Shown piece by piece: positions 1-8,656 of a stretch of DNA of 64,000 nucleotides. Under the pieces are notes generated by a model. It worked only from the letters and a program-made list of their open reading frames with translations. It did no database searches and was not told the origin of the DNA. The DNA is taken from positions 1,343,501 to 1,407,500 of the forward strand of contig NC_007912.1 in the NCBI RefSeq assembly GCF_000013665.1, given 5' to 3'. The translations under genes and the position numbers were made by a program. Source of the DNA: Saccharophagus degradans 2-40 (lineage in GTDB: Bacteria; Pseudomonadota; Gammaproteobacteria; Pseudomonadales; Cellvibrionaceae). Numbering within the stretch: the stretch's first letter is position 1; each line of letters begins with the position of its first letter.

Positions 1-530
1 TGAGTTTAATGGTATCTAAGTACATAGGCGAAACCGAAAAAAACCTAGCGCGCATATTTGATACAGCACAGAGTAGAAACTGGATTTTGTTTTTTGATGA
101 GGCCGATGCGCTATTTGGTAAGCGCACAAAAGTGGATGACTCGCATGACCGTTACGCCAACCAAGAAGTGAGTTACCTGCTACAGCGCATAGAAGACTTT
201 GATGGTGTAGTTATTCTGGCTACCAATTTTAAAAGTAATATCGACGACGCGTTTATTCGTCGCTTTCAGTCTGTTATTCAATTTCCACTACCATCAGTTG
301 CCGAGCGGATAAAAATTTGGCAAAAGGCGTTTTCGAACAAAGTAGAGTTAGCAGAAGACGTGAACTTAATTGCCATTGCAGAGAAGTACGATATATCTGG
401 TGGCACTATTATGAATGTGGTGCGCTTTAGCAGCCTGCGCGCGCTTAGTCGAGATTCCAAAACCATTATTAAAGACGATATAGAAGAGGGGGTTCGCAGG
501 GAATTTATTAAAGAGGGTAAACGCATTTGA
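1..530 (+). CDS. AAA+ ATPase of the eCIS-associated type, C-terminal part (5' end outside window)
   Basis: The reading frame is open from base 3, so the gene begins upstream and the Walker A part is outside the window. Visible are the second-region block YIGETEKNL, Walker B with FFDEAD, a sensor-1-like ILATNFK and an RRF that could supply the arginine finger, followed by the helical lid. The block FGKR...DSHDRYANQEVSYLLQR is typical of the AAA ATPases that sit at the end of contractile injection system loci of the Afp/PVC type and beside DUF4157 proteins. Such ATPases are thought to act in particle assembly or cargo loading in the cytoplasm. The stop codon overlaps the TTG start of the next gene by 4 bp (TTGA), so the two are probably translated together. 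The family call is firm; the link to a complete injection system is inferred because no sheath, tube or baseplate gene lies inside the window. Confidence 0.82.
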   Translation, partial: SLMVSKYIGETEKNLARIFDTAQSRNWILFFDEADALFGKRTKVDDSHDRYANQEVSYLLQRIEDFDGVVILATNFKSNIDDAFIRRFQSVIQFPLPSVAERIKIWQKAFSNKVELAEDVNLIAIAEKYDISGGTIMNVVRFSSLRALSRDSKTIIKDDIEEGVRREFIKEGKRI

Positions 531-3500
531 GCAAGGTGCAGAAGTCTAAGTCGGCAACGCGCAGCACAGAATCCTCAGTGCAAACGGCGATGCGATCTGC
601 AGCCACCAGCGCTGGCGCGCCCTTGCGCCTACAGGCCGCCGGAGCAAAGGTATCCTCGCCTCACGACCCAGAGGAAAAAGAAGCGGATAACACTGCCGAT
701 AAAGTAATGCGCATGGCCGTGCCAGACAGCCAAATTGCCAAGGTGCCAACTAACACAGGTGGTGTATTTAGAAAGCTTTTTAGGCGCCCTGCTAAACCCA
801 ACAATGAAGAAAAAATAAGCCGTAAAGCACCTAACGAAGAACCGCAGCTTAAAGAAGATAAAGAGCTTCAGCGCAAAGAAGATAGAGAGCTTCAGCGGAC
901 GGAGGATAAAGAGCTTCAGCGAAAAGGAGATAGAGAGCTTCAGCGTGCGGAGGATAAAGAGCTTCAGCGCAAAGAAAATGAAGAGCTTCAGCGTAAGGAA
1001 GATAAAGAGCTTCAACGAAAAGAAGATGAAAATCTTCAGCGTAAGGAAGATAAAGAACTCCAGCGCAAAGAAGAGGACATACAACGCGCCTCTCAGCCCG
1101 ACAAAGAATTAGCGCGCAAACCAGAGCAGGAACAAGAACCCAAAATAGCGCGCAAACCGCAGGTTGAAGAACAACAATTACAGCGCAAAGCACACGAGCA
1201 ACAAGAAGAGATTCAGCGCAAGGCAGAGGGAAGCCCCGATGCAGGAAGTAACGTAACCGCCGAAATACGCAGCGCAATGGCTGGTGGTGACCCATTGCCG
1301 CTTTCCGTAAGGCGGTTTATGGAACCCAGATTTAATGCCGACTTTAGCAATGTAAAAGTGCACAGCAATACCCAGTCTGCCAATTTAAATAAAAAGGTGA
1401 GCGCTAAAGCGTTTGCGGTTAAAAATCATATTTTCTTTGGTAAAGATCAATACCAACCCGAGTCCGACGAGGGCAAACATTTACTCGCTCACGAGCTAAC
1501 ACATACTATTCAACAGGGCGCCGCAAGCCAAGGGGATGGCGCTAATCAGGGCGGCGGTGCAAACGTGCAACGCACCGTCGAAGACGAAGTGCAGCGTAAA
1601 GTTGCGGTAAATCAACGCACCGCCCCCAAGGTGCAACGCCTAGGCGTGCGCGATGCGCTCGATTATTTTGCCGATCATGCCAACCACATTCCCGGCTTTC
1701 GCATGTTTACTATTGTACTGGGTGTAAACCCGATTAATATGCGCAGTGTAGATAGAACCCCAGCGAATATTCTGCGTGCAGTGGTAGAGTTTATGCCTGG
1801 CGGTGCTTTCATTACCCGCGCGTTAGATAATCACGGCGTATTCGAGCGAGTGGGCAATTGGGTGTCGCAGCAATTGCGCAGTTTGGCCATAACTGGCTCG
1901 CTTATTAGGTCTTCAATTAATCGGTTTTTAGATTCCCTAAGCTGGCGCGATATATTTAATTTAAGCGGCGTTTGGCAGCGCGCAAAACGCATATTTACTG
2001 AGCCTATAGATCGCATAAAAAGTTTTGTGCGCGGTTTAGTCAATGGCATTATTCAGTTTGTAAAAGATGCGATTCTTATGCCCCTAGCGCGGCTAGCATC
2101 GCGCACCCGAGGTTGGGATTTACTGTGCGCCGTACTACAGCGCAACCCCATTACCGGTGAACCCGTAGCGCGTAATGCCGAAAACTTAATTGGCGGCTTT
2201 ATGACGTTAATTGGCCAGCAAGAAGTGTGGCAAAACATAAAGCGGGCAAATGCTATTGGGCGCGCGTGGGTGTGGTTCCAAGGTGCGCTCGCGGGGTTGC
2301 TCGGTTTTGTTCGCTCTATTCCTAGTTTATTTGTAAATGCATTTCGCGCCTTAGGTATTCGCGATTTACTCGATGTGCCCGGCGCGTTTATGCGTGTGGC
2401 ACGCGTATTTGGCAGCTTTATAGGTCGCTTTTTTAGTTGGGCTGGCGGCACGGTAATGAACTTGCTGCAAATTATTTTTGAGGTGGTTGCCCCTGGGGCT
2501 ATGCCGTATTTGCGCCGCGCTGGTGGCGCATTCCGCTCTATTATCCGCAACCCTATAGGTTTTATTCGCAACCTTGTTAATGCCGGCAAAATGGGCTTTA
2601 GGCGTTTTGCTACTAACTTTTTAACCCACTTGCGTACCTCTTTGGTTAACTGGCTTACAGGCACGCTAGGCGGCACGGGTGTGTATATCCCGCAGGCGTT
2701 TACCCCGCGTGAGCTAATAAAATTTGTATTAAGTGTACTGGGCTTAACCTGGCAAAACGTGCGTACCAAGCTTGTGCGGGCGGTTGGTGAGCGGGCGGTT
2801 ACGGCCATGGAAACAGGGTTTGAATTGGTGCGCACCCTTATTACCGAAGGCCCCGCTGCTGCGTGGCAAAAAATATCAGAGGGGCTTACCAATCTGCGTG
2901 AAATGGTTATAGAGCAAATAATGAGTTTTGTGCGCAGCAGAATTATTCAAGCCGCCGTAACGCGTTTGCTTTCTATGTTGTCACCAGCGGGAGCGTTTAT
3001 TCAGGCGATTATTGGTATTTACAATACCGTTATGTTTTTTGTCGAGCGTTTGCGCACCATTATTCAAGTGGGTATGTCGTTTGTTAACTCTATAATGGCA
3101 ATAGCCGCCGGCAGAATTACCGCCGCTGCCGTGCGAGTAGAGCGCACAATGGCAGGCATGCTTACCTTAATGATTAGCTTTCTTGCGCGCATTGCCGGAT
3201 TAGGGCGCGTGGCGACAGTGGTTACTCAACTTATTAACCGCGTGCGGGCACCGGTGGATAGAGCGTTAGATAGAGTGGTTGCTTGGATAGTGGCGCAAGC
3301 GCGCAGGTTAGGGCGATTTATTCTGCAAGCGGGTGTGCCGCAAGACCCGCAACAGCGTGCAGTGCAAGGTATGAACGCCGCCGTTGCCGTTGTAAACCGC
3401 TTGCCGGGTAATCGAATTGGCGAAGCGGTTATCCACCCTGCACTGCGAGCAATAAAGGCGCGCTATGGGTTTAGTTTATTGCAGCCAGAATTGCGAGGGG

Positions 3501-4330
3501 GGCGCTGGTGGGTTATAGGTGAAATGAGCCCCAGACGCGCACAACAAACACAAAAAACATCTACTTCTGCACCCGCTGCCGCTGCGGCCTCAGCCCTGCC
3601 AGACCAAGTGGATATACTTAACGCCAGCAATGCTATTTTAATTCGCAATTATTCGCGCTCTGCGCGCACCGGTACATTTCAAGCGGCGATATTTTCTAGT
3701 GCTGCAAATTTAAGTAAGTTACGCCACGCCCCTCAAGCGGGGCAAACAGGCCCACAAACGGTACCGGCGCCAGCGCCTACAAATGTAGATTACACAATAA
3801 GAGCAGCGAATAGCCTATACGGCCCGCCCTCCGCCTTCCAAGCCGTGGACCGCAGCGACCCAGACGAAGCGGCCAGTTATTCTCGTACGCGAGAAGCGTT
3901 TCCAGAAGTGATGCGCGAATGGTGGAAAACTGAGCCGGCAGCCGATGCCGCTAGAATTACCCAGTTAAGAAGCCTAGGGCTAGTGGACATAGACCCAAGT
4001 GGCGGCTTAATGCGCGGGGCAAGTAAGTGGAATTATATATACTCGCAATTAACCAATGCTGAAAAAAACAGATTGGCTGGGCCTGTTAATAAAGACAATA
4101 TGGGTGCGCTATTGGATAGCTTCCCAGCTAGCAGACGTGACACACTTCAAACCGCTTGGAAGCAGCGCTGGGCACAAGGCACACAAATTCATCACATAAA
4201 ACCGGTTAATTTCGGCGGCGATAATTCTAACTTTATTCCATTAAGTGCAGAAAAACACGTGGGCAGTACCGGCGTTCACCCGCGGTTTTGGACACCGCTT
4301 AAGCGCTTTTTAATGGGGTTACGGGGGTAA
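527..4330 (+). CDS. Giant DUF4157 (eCIS core domain) protein with HNH-like C-terminus, putative injected toxin
   Basis: 1267 residues starting at TTG, with AGAGGG ten bases upstream. Residues about 45-63 carry a DPEEKEAD..ADKVMRM block that often precedes DUF4157. Residues about 107-183 are charged octapeptide repeats of the LQRKEDKE kind. DUF4157 spans about 245-330 (PLP..RRFMEPRF..DFSNVKVH, then LLAHELTHTIQQ with HELTH at 322-326, a zinc-peptidase-like motif). About 370-1010 is a long run of amphipathic and hydrophobic helices, reminiscent of a membrane-interacting or packaging region. The last 50 residues contain IHHIKP..FGGDN (HH at 1222-1223) with later His residues, which fits an HNH/AHH-type nuclease. 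DUF4157 is known from cargo and toxins of extracellular contractile injection systems; here the preceding gene is the matching ATPase. Nuclease activity and injection are inferred. No immunity gene is recognisable downstream. It has no Sec signal. Confidence 0.75.
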   Translation: MSKVQKSKSATRSTESSVQTAMRSAATSAGAPLRLQAAGAKVSSPHDPEEKEADNTADKVMRMAVPDSQIAKVPTNTGGVFRKLFRRPAKPNNEEKISRKAPNEEPQLKEDKELQRKEDRELQRTEDKELQRKGDRELQRAEDKELQRKENEELQRKEDKELQRKEDENLQRKEDKELQRKEEDIQRASQPDKELARKPEQEQEPKIARKPQVEEQQLQRKAHEQQEEIQRKAEGSPDAGSNVTAEIRSAMAGGDPLPLSVRRFMEPRFNADFSNVKVHSNTQSANLNKKVSAKAFAVKNHIFFGKDQYQPESDEGKHLLAHELTHTIQQGAASQGDGANQGGGANVQRTVEDEVQRKVAVNQRTAPKVQRLGVRDALDYFADHANHIPGFRMFTIVLGVNPINMRSVDRTPANILRAVVEFMPGGAFITRALDNHGVFERVGNWVSQQLRSLAITGSLIRSSINRFLDSLSWRDIFNLSGVWQRAKRIFTEPIDRIKSFVRGLVNGIIQFVKDAILMPLARLASRTRGWDLLCAVLQRNPITGEPVARNAENLIGGFMTLIGQQEVWQNIKRANAIGRAWVWFQGALAGLLGFVRSIPSLFVNAFRALGIRDLLDVPGAFMRVARVFGSFIGRFFSWAGGTVMNLLQIIFEVVAPGAMPYLRRAGGAFRSIIRNPIGFIRNLVNAGKMGFRRFATNFLTHLRTSLVNWLTGTLGGTGVYIPQAFTPRELIKFVLSVLGLTWQNVRTKLVRAVGERAVTAMETGFELVRTLITEGPAAAWQKISEGLTNLREMVIEQIMSFVRSRIIQAAVTRLLSMLSPAGAFIQAIIGIYNTVMFFVERLRTIIQVGMSFVNSIMAIAAGRITAAAVRVERTMAGMLTLMISFLARIAGLGRVATVVTQLINRVRAPVDRALDRVVAWIVAQARRLGRFILQAGVPQDPQQRAVQGMNAAVAVVNRLPGNRIGEAVIHPALRAIKARYGFSLLQPELRGGRWWVIGEMSPRRAQQTQKTSTSAPAAAAASALPDQVDILNASNAILIRNYSRSARTGTFQAAIFSSAANLSKLRHAPQAGQTGPQTVPAPAPTNVDYTIRAANSLYGPPSAFQAVDRSDPDEAASYSRTREAFPEVMREWWKTEPAADAARITQLRSLGLVDIDPSGGLMRGASKWNYIYSQLTNAEKNRLAGPVNKDNMGALLDSFPASRRDTLQTAWKQRWAQGTQIHHIKPVNFGGDNSNFIPLSAEKHVGSTGVHPRFWTPLKRFLMGLRG
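845..1075 (+). repeat. Tandem 24-bp coding repeat (about ten LQRKEDKE-type octapeptides)
   Basis: Inside the DUF4157 gene a 24-bp unit around AAAGAGCTTCAGCGC recurs about ten times, encoding LQR-K/T/A-E/G-D/N-K/R/E-E. The spacing is strict at eight codons in the core and degenerates at both ends (later ELARKPEQ and EQQLQRKA). The DNA copies are similar enough to expand or contract by slippage. The peptide is rich in Lys, Arg and Glu and probably forms a single alpha helix or coiled linker between the N-terminal tag and DUF4157. Confidence 0.85.
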
Positions 4331-5109
4331 GCTGTAAGGTATACGTTCACTTCTTTTGCGCTTATCAAGTTTAGTTCTCGCGCTATTTATATTTAGTTTG
4401 TTCTGCAAGGCCCTTTCTTCATCCTATATTGTTAGCTCTTTGGTTGCTGTTGGTTACGAGCCTGCCGCACCTATGTACTCATAGGTTAGCTTGCCTATTT
4501 TGTGGCTATTGGCAGTCCCTTCGAGTCTTTGATAGCGCTTTTACTCGTGGCTAACTGCCTTTTTTGTTTTATTGACTATAAGTTGTGAAACTTTCCCTTT
4601 TTATAATAGTTGTTTAGACCATAATGCATGTGCTGTTGGGCTGTACTGTTCTATTGGGGGCGGCTTGTTAAAAAGAGTAGGCGCAATCGGGGTTTATCGA
4701 ATTGCAGCTAACTTAAATAGCAAGCCGCTGGCCGCTAGAACGTGCGAAGTGAGGTGTGCGTTTAGATGTTCTTTGTTTAAAGCACGCTGCTGTCTCTCTT
4801 TTCTCATAAAAAATTATCCTCCTAAGTGTACAGAGAAGCCTAAGGCGCACGCAGGCATATGGTTGTGAAACCAATTCTGGATATGCGTTGTACTAAAAAT
4901 AAAACGTCATAATCCACCTTAGCTTTTGTTTCCATATGGCTACTACTGCGTAAAAACATAACGACGAACTAAGTACAAAATTCACATTAATAGATGAATC
5001 CATATGCCTCACGTATGGGGCTTAGCTTTGCGTTATTAATCATGAATGCGAATGTAACCTCTAACCAAGGTTGCAGACACTCGCACTACTTACATATCTG
5101 AGGATAAAA
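4331..5109. other. Intergenic region, no supported gene
   Basis: About 780 bases between the DUF4157 gene and the pectate lyase. No convincing gene is seen. A perfect 7-bp stem with a TACT loop (ACCTATG/CATAGGT, 4469-4486) lacks a T run. The pectate lyase promoter should lie in the right part, but no clear -35/-10 pair was recognised. A Cys-rich open frame at 4572-4868 was judged spurious. Confidence 0.5.
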
Positions 5110-7212
5110 ATGAAAAACGTATTTAATACACAAAAAACCAAGCGGCATTGCAACTATGCCTATAACGCGAAAGCTGCCAAACCCTTCAGCCAAAAAGCAC
5201 TGGTACAAAAGTGTGCGGCTGCGGCATTGTCTGTTGGCTTACTGGGGGCCGTGGGTAATGCGTATGCAATATCCTGTTCGGCAACTGCTGATACCTGGGG
5301 TGGTGGCTATGTGCTAAATGTGACCGTTACTAACGACACAAATAATGCAATTAGCAATTGGGCGCTAGCTTTAAATTACGATCAAGCTGCAGCCATAACT
5401 AATTCGTGGAACGCGAGTGTGTCTGCAAATGGCAATGTGGTTAATGCTACCAACATTGGTTGGAATGGCAATTTAGCGGCTGGCCAAAGTACAAGTTTTG
5501 GTTTGCAAGGCACCTATACCGGCAACTTTAGTTTACCTGTCTGTGTTGGCCAGGGCCAAAGCTCTTCCTCTAGTAGCAGTACTAGTAGTAGTTCGTCCAG
5601 CTCTTCGAGTTCATCCAGCAGTTCATCTTCCAGCTCTTCAAGTAGTTCTTCAAGCAGCTCTAGTAGTTCTTCATCTTCTAGCTCATCGTCTTCGTCCACC
5701 AGTTCAACTGGTGGAAGTAGTGAGTTAACCATTCAAGAAGATAATAGCGGCTTTTGCGGGGTTGATGGTTCAATCGATTCCAATAATTCAGGCTTTACCG
5801 GAAGCGGCTTCGCCAATACCGATAACGCGACAGGCAAAAGCGTAGATTGGAGTGTGAGCGTTCCTTATAGTGGCAACTATTTGCTTGAATGGCGTTACGC
5901 AAATGGTTCCGGTAATAACCGTGCTGGCGCGATTGAAGTAAATGGTAACGCTCGTGGTAATCAAAGCTTTCCTACTACAGGGGCCTGGACTAGCTGGACA
6001 ACGGCAAGTGCTAACGTAAGTTTGGATGCAGGTACAAACTTAATTAGCTTGGTTGCATCTACGGGCGAAGGCTTAGGGAATATTGATTCACTTACTGTCA
6101 TTGGTAACGATATTCAGACCGGCGCTTGTGATTCTACAGGGTCTAGCTCTTCCAGTAGCTCTAGTTCCTCCAGTACTTCTAGCTCAAGTTCCAGCTCCAG
6201 TTCAAGTACCAGTAGTTCTAGCAGCGGTGCGCCCATGTTACCTCAAGCTGGGAACCCCATTAATGGCAAGTTTGGCAAATATAAATCTTGGCAAAAAGGA
6301 AGCTTGTCTGCCGATAAGCAATTTGCAGACATCCTTCTATCGCACCAATATACCAATGGCGGATTTCCCAAAAACCAAGCCTACGACAGTATGGGTAGCG
6401 GTGGTAACAGTGCGGGCACAATCGACAACGATGCCACAACAACAGAGTTGTTATTCTTAGCTGATGTGTACCAGCGTACTGGTGAAACCAAATACCGAGA
6501 CGGTGCGCGTAAAGCGTTAGATTTCCTTTTGGATATGCAGTATTCATCGGGCGGCTGGCCGCAATACTACCCTGTGCGCAGTGGCTACTACGAGCATGTA
6601 ACATTTAACGACGATGCAATGGCGCGAGTGCTAATTGTTTTAGATAAAGCGAAACAAGGTGTGGCGCCGCTAAATGGCGATCTATTAACATCTAACCAGC
6701 GTGCGCGTTTAAGCAGTGCGGTTAATAAGGGCGTGGATTACATTCTTAAATCGCAGTGGCGTCAAAACGGAACCTTAACTGTTTGGTGTGCGCAACATGG
6801 TAAAGATGATTATCTACCTAAAAAGGCGCGTGCTTACGAGCTGGAATCGTTGAGTGGTAGCGAATCGGTATTGGTAGTTGCATTCCTTATGTCTCAACCT
6901 CAAACCCCTGAAATTAAAACGGCGGTTAAGGCTGCTATCAATTGGTTTAGAAGCCCCAATACTTACTTAGCTGGTTACACTTACGATTCATCTAGAAAAG
7001 GCGACGGCAACAGCCCCATCGTCGCGAAAAGCGGTAGTAAAATGTGGTATCGCTTCTACGACCTAAATACTAACCGTGGCTTCTTCAGTGATAGAGATAG
7101 CAGAAAAGTTTACGATATTTTAGATATTTCTACAGAGCGTAAAGATGGCTATCGTTGGGGCGGTGATTATGGCTCCGGCATCATTAGTTACGCGGAAAGC
7201 GTTGGTTACTAA
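5110..7212 (+). CDS. Secreted pectate lyase, CBM2-polySer-CBM35-polySer-PL10
   Basis: Predicted to cleave polygalacturonate by beta-elimination outside the cell. The start at 5110 is chosen because TGAGGA lies five bases before this ATG; a TTG 13 codons upstream has no such site. A long signal peptide ends near NAYA (about residue 52 from this ATG). Next come a family 2 cellulose/chitin-binding module (starting ISCSATADTW, ending at a second Cys in LPVCVG), a polyserine linker of about 50 residues, a CBM35-like beta-sandwich (QEDNSGFCGVDGSI...GNIDSLTVIG), a second polyserine linker and a C-terminal PL10 (alpha/alpha toroid) catalytic domain with GGFPKNQAYD, GTIDNDATTTEL and GGWPQYYP blocks. 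The architecture resembles Cellvibrio/Saccharophagus Pel10 enzymes. It is a single-gene unit with its own terminator. Confidence 0.93.
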   Translation: MKNVFNTQKTKRHCNYAYNAKAAKPFSQKALVQKCAAAALSVGLLGAVGNAYAISCSATADTWGGGYVLNVTVTNDTNNAISNWALALNYDQAAAITNSWNASVSANGNVVNATNIGWNGNLAAGQSTSFGLQGTYTGNFSLPVCVGQGQSSSSSSSTSSSSSSSSSSSSSSSSSSSSSSSSSSSSSSSSSSSSSSTSSTGGSSELTIQEDNSGFCGVDGSIDSNNSGFTGSGFANTDNATGKSVDWSVSVPYSGNYLLEWRYANGSGNNRAGAIEVNGNARGNQSFPTTGAWTSWTTASANVSLDAGTNLISLVASTGEGLGNIDSLTVIGNDIQTGACDSTGSSSSSSSSSSSTSSSSSSSSSSTSSSSSGAPMLPQAGNPINGKFGKYKSWQKGSLSADKQFADILLSHQYTNGGFPKNQAYDSMGSGGNSAGTIDNDATTTELLFLADVYQRTGETKYRDGARKALDFLLDMQYSSGGWPQYYPVRSGYYEHVTFNDDAMARVLIVLDKAKQGVAPLNGDLLTSNQRARLSSAVNKGVDYILKSQWRQNGTLTVWCAQHGKDDYLPKKARAYELESLSGSESVLVVAFLMSQPQTPEIKTAVKAAINWFRSPNTYLAGYTYDSSRKGDGNSPIVAKSGSKMWYRFYDLNTNRGFFSDRDSRKVYDILDISTERKDGYRWGGDYGSGIISYAESVGY
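5560..5706 (+). repeat. Polyserine linker 1 of the pectate lyase (coding low-complexity)
   Basis: A run of about 49 codons, almost all Ser with a few Thr, mixing AGC, AGT, TCT, TCC, TCA and TCG. The mix of all six codons suggests selection for serine itself rather than simple nucleotide slippage. Such linkers are a hallmark of secreted carbohydrate-active enzymes in this bacterial group. Confidence 0.9.
6142..6225 (+). repeat. Polyserine linker 2 of the pectate lyase
   Basis: 28 codons of Ser with two Thr between the CBM35-like module and the PL10 catalytic domain, again with mixed serine codons. Confidence 0.9.
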
Positions 7213-7240
7213 TCGCCAATCTTTTTAGCAGCGTTCACTA

Positions 7241-7264
7241 AGGCACCTCCGGGTGCCTTTTTTA
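7241..7264 (+). terminator. Rho-independent terminator of the pectate lyase gene
   Basis: AGGCACC-TCC-GGGTGCCT stem-loop followed by a T run, 28 bases after the stop codon. Confidence 0.9.
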
Positions 7265-7483
7265 TATATGTAGAGCGCGAGCGAAGAGAGTCTTTTGGAG
7301 GATACAGGTGAGGGAAGTCGTTCCTGAAAAACGAGCACCACGTCACTCGGGAAGTAGAAGCTAGATTTTGAAGCCTAAGTAAAGTGCTTCAATGAAAGAA
7401 AATGAGTATACGTTTTAGTGAAATAACTTATTAATAAAATCAATAGATAATAATCGGTGTTTTTCGTTTTTATAGGCGTTTTA

Positions 7484-8428
7484 TCAAGGTAGGGCTTTAT
7501 GGATGGTAAGGCTTTTGGATTGCAGGTAGTGAGCGTAAAAGTAAGATTCTATTCTGCTCGCATCCGACTGTGTAAGCAGATGGTTATTTAGTAAAAAAAT
7601 ATGTGCATTTGCGGGTAGCGTATAGTGTACTGCTTGGGCAAAGTTATCGTAAAAAATAGTCTCGGCCTTTCCTGTTTCAAACAAACGGCTTACGCCATAA
7701 ATTACCCTGTAGCTAATGTGCTTAGGTTGCTTCGTTATGTTTATAAAAACGGGGTTGGGGTAAAAAATATAGAGGTTTGGCACAATGGCTAAGTCTTGAT
7801 TATTGGCCTTGGCTTGCTCGAGTATTTGGTCAATTTCCAGCACGCTTAAAGGTAGGCACTGAAATCGTTTTTTTTCTAGCATAAGCAATAAGCGGTCTAC
7901 CGAGCTAGCTGTGATAAGCGATAAACCCGCGGCAGGGTAAATTTGCGCTTCTGCCCAGCCTACACCTTGGCCAAAACGTATTTTATTAAAACGCTCAATT
8001 GAGGAAACATTACTTAATAGAGGTATATTGCTTTTATGGGTTAAACATTGCCTTAAGCCGTGCAGCGACCTCAAAAACGGTAATAACAGCCGTTCTATAT
8101 CTGCATCTAGCGTTTCTAGCTCAACCGATATACCTGCACTAAAACCTGTACTGATTTTACCGTTGGAAATTTGCCAAATGGTTCTGCTAGAAGAGAGGCC
8201 TGTATTGGATAGTTGTAAATCGTAATCGCCATAAAGTGTACGGCTTTCTTCTAAAGCAGCTTTAAGCAATGCAACTTGGTACTTGACTTGGTTGTCGCTC
8301 CAGCCATCGGTTGAGTGAGTGATTGTATCTATTGCTTTATTATTGCTTGCGGCGAACACACCTGCGCAAGCTAAATGGCTTAGTAGCAGGGGCAGAAAAA
8401 ATTGTTTTATACAGCTATAAAAGCCCAT
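7484..8428 (-). CDS. Periplasmic protein resembling a type 2 solute-binding protein, function unknown
   Basis: About 314 residues from the ATG at 8428. A further ATG 19 codons upstream (8485) would put a polar stretch before the signal peptide, so the inner start is preferred, although neither has a clear ribosome site. The N-terminus has a hydrophobic stretch (FFLPLLLSHLACAGVFA) that looks like a signal peptide cut near VFA. The rest resembles the orphan bacterial amino-acid-binding (SBP_bac_3-like) proteins common in marine gammaproteobacteria: an N-terminal block with YQVALLKAALE, then a lobe with KIRFGQGVGWAEAQIYPAAG and a VDRLLLMLEKKRFQCLPLSVLEID segment. No permease or ATPase gene is nearby, so it may be a sensor or orphan binding protein rather than a transporter part. 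The fold assignment is by pattern only. Confidence 0.6.
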   Translation of the reverse strand: MGFYSCIKQFFLPLLLSHLACAGVFAASNNKAIDTITHSTDGWSDNQVKYQVALLKAALEESRTLYGDYDLQLSNTGLSSSRTIWQISNGKISTGFSAGISVELETLDADIERLLLPFLRSLHGLRQCLTHKSNIPLLSNVSSIERFNKIRFGQGVGWAEAQIYPAAGLSLITASSVDRLLLMLEKKRFQCLPLSVLEIDQILEQAKANNQDLAIVPNLYIFYPNPVFINITKQPKHISYRVIYGVSRLFETGKAETIFYDNFAQAVHYTLPANAHIFLLNNHLLTQSDASRIESYFYAHYLQSKSLTIHKALP

Positions 8429-8656
8429 CGAGGTTAGCCGCTTATAAATAAAAGTATCATCTTGTAATTCTAGCGTATAAATCATTATTAATATTGAGCT
8501 TCAGCGGCATGTAGCGCTGAGTATTAGACCGAAACCTTATATCAAATAAACGTTTTGATGCTGAAGCGAATATCTTTAATAGAAAGGCGCAAAGCTCTCG
8601 CGGTGTGATGTGCGAAAGTGGTGGAGGTGTAGTGCTTTATGGGTGGAAACAAAAAA

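Noticed and set aside
629..1295. Two overlapping minus-strand frames of about 150 residues
   Set aside because: Shadows of the 24-bp coding repeat of the DUF4157 gene; the translations are simple repeats of Leu/Phe/Ala-rich units.
2053..2892. 279-residue minus-strand frame inside the DUF4157 gene
   Set aside because: Antisense to a well-supported gene, Lys/Arg/Pro-rich with no motif.
4572..4868. 98-residue Cys-rich open frame between the DUF4157 gene and the pectate lyase
   Set aside because: No ribosome site, odd composition with scattered Cys, no recognisable domain or membrane/signal logic; most likely chance.
5514..5732. Acidic minus-strand frame
   Set aside because: Reverse complement of the polyserine linker codons.
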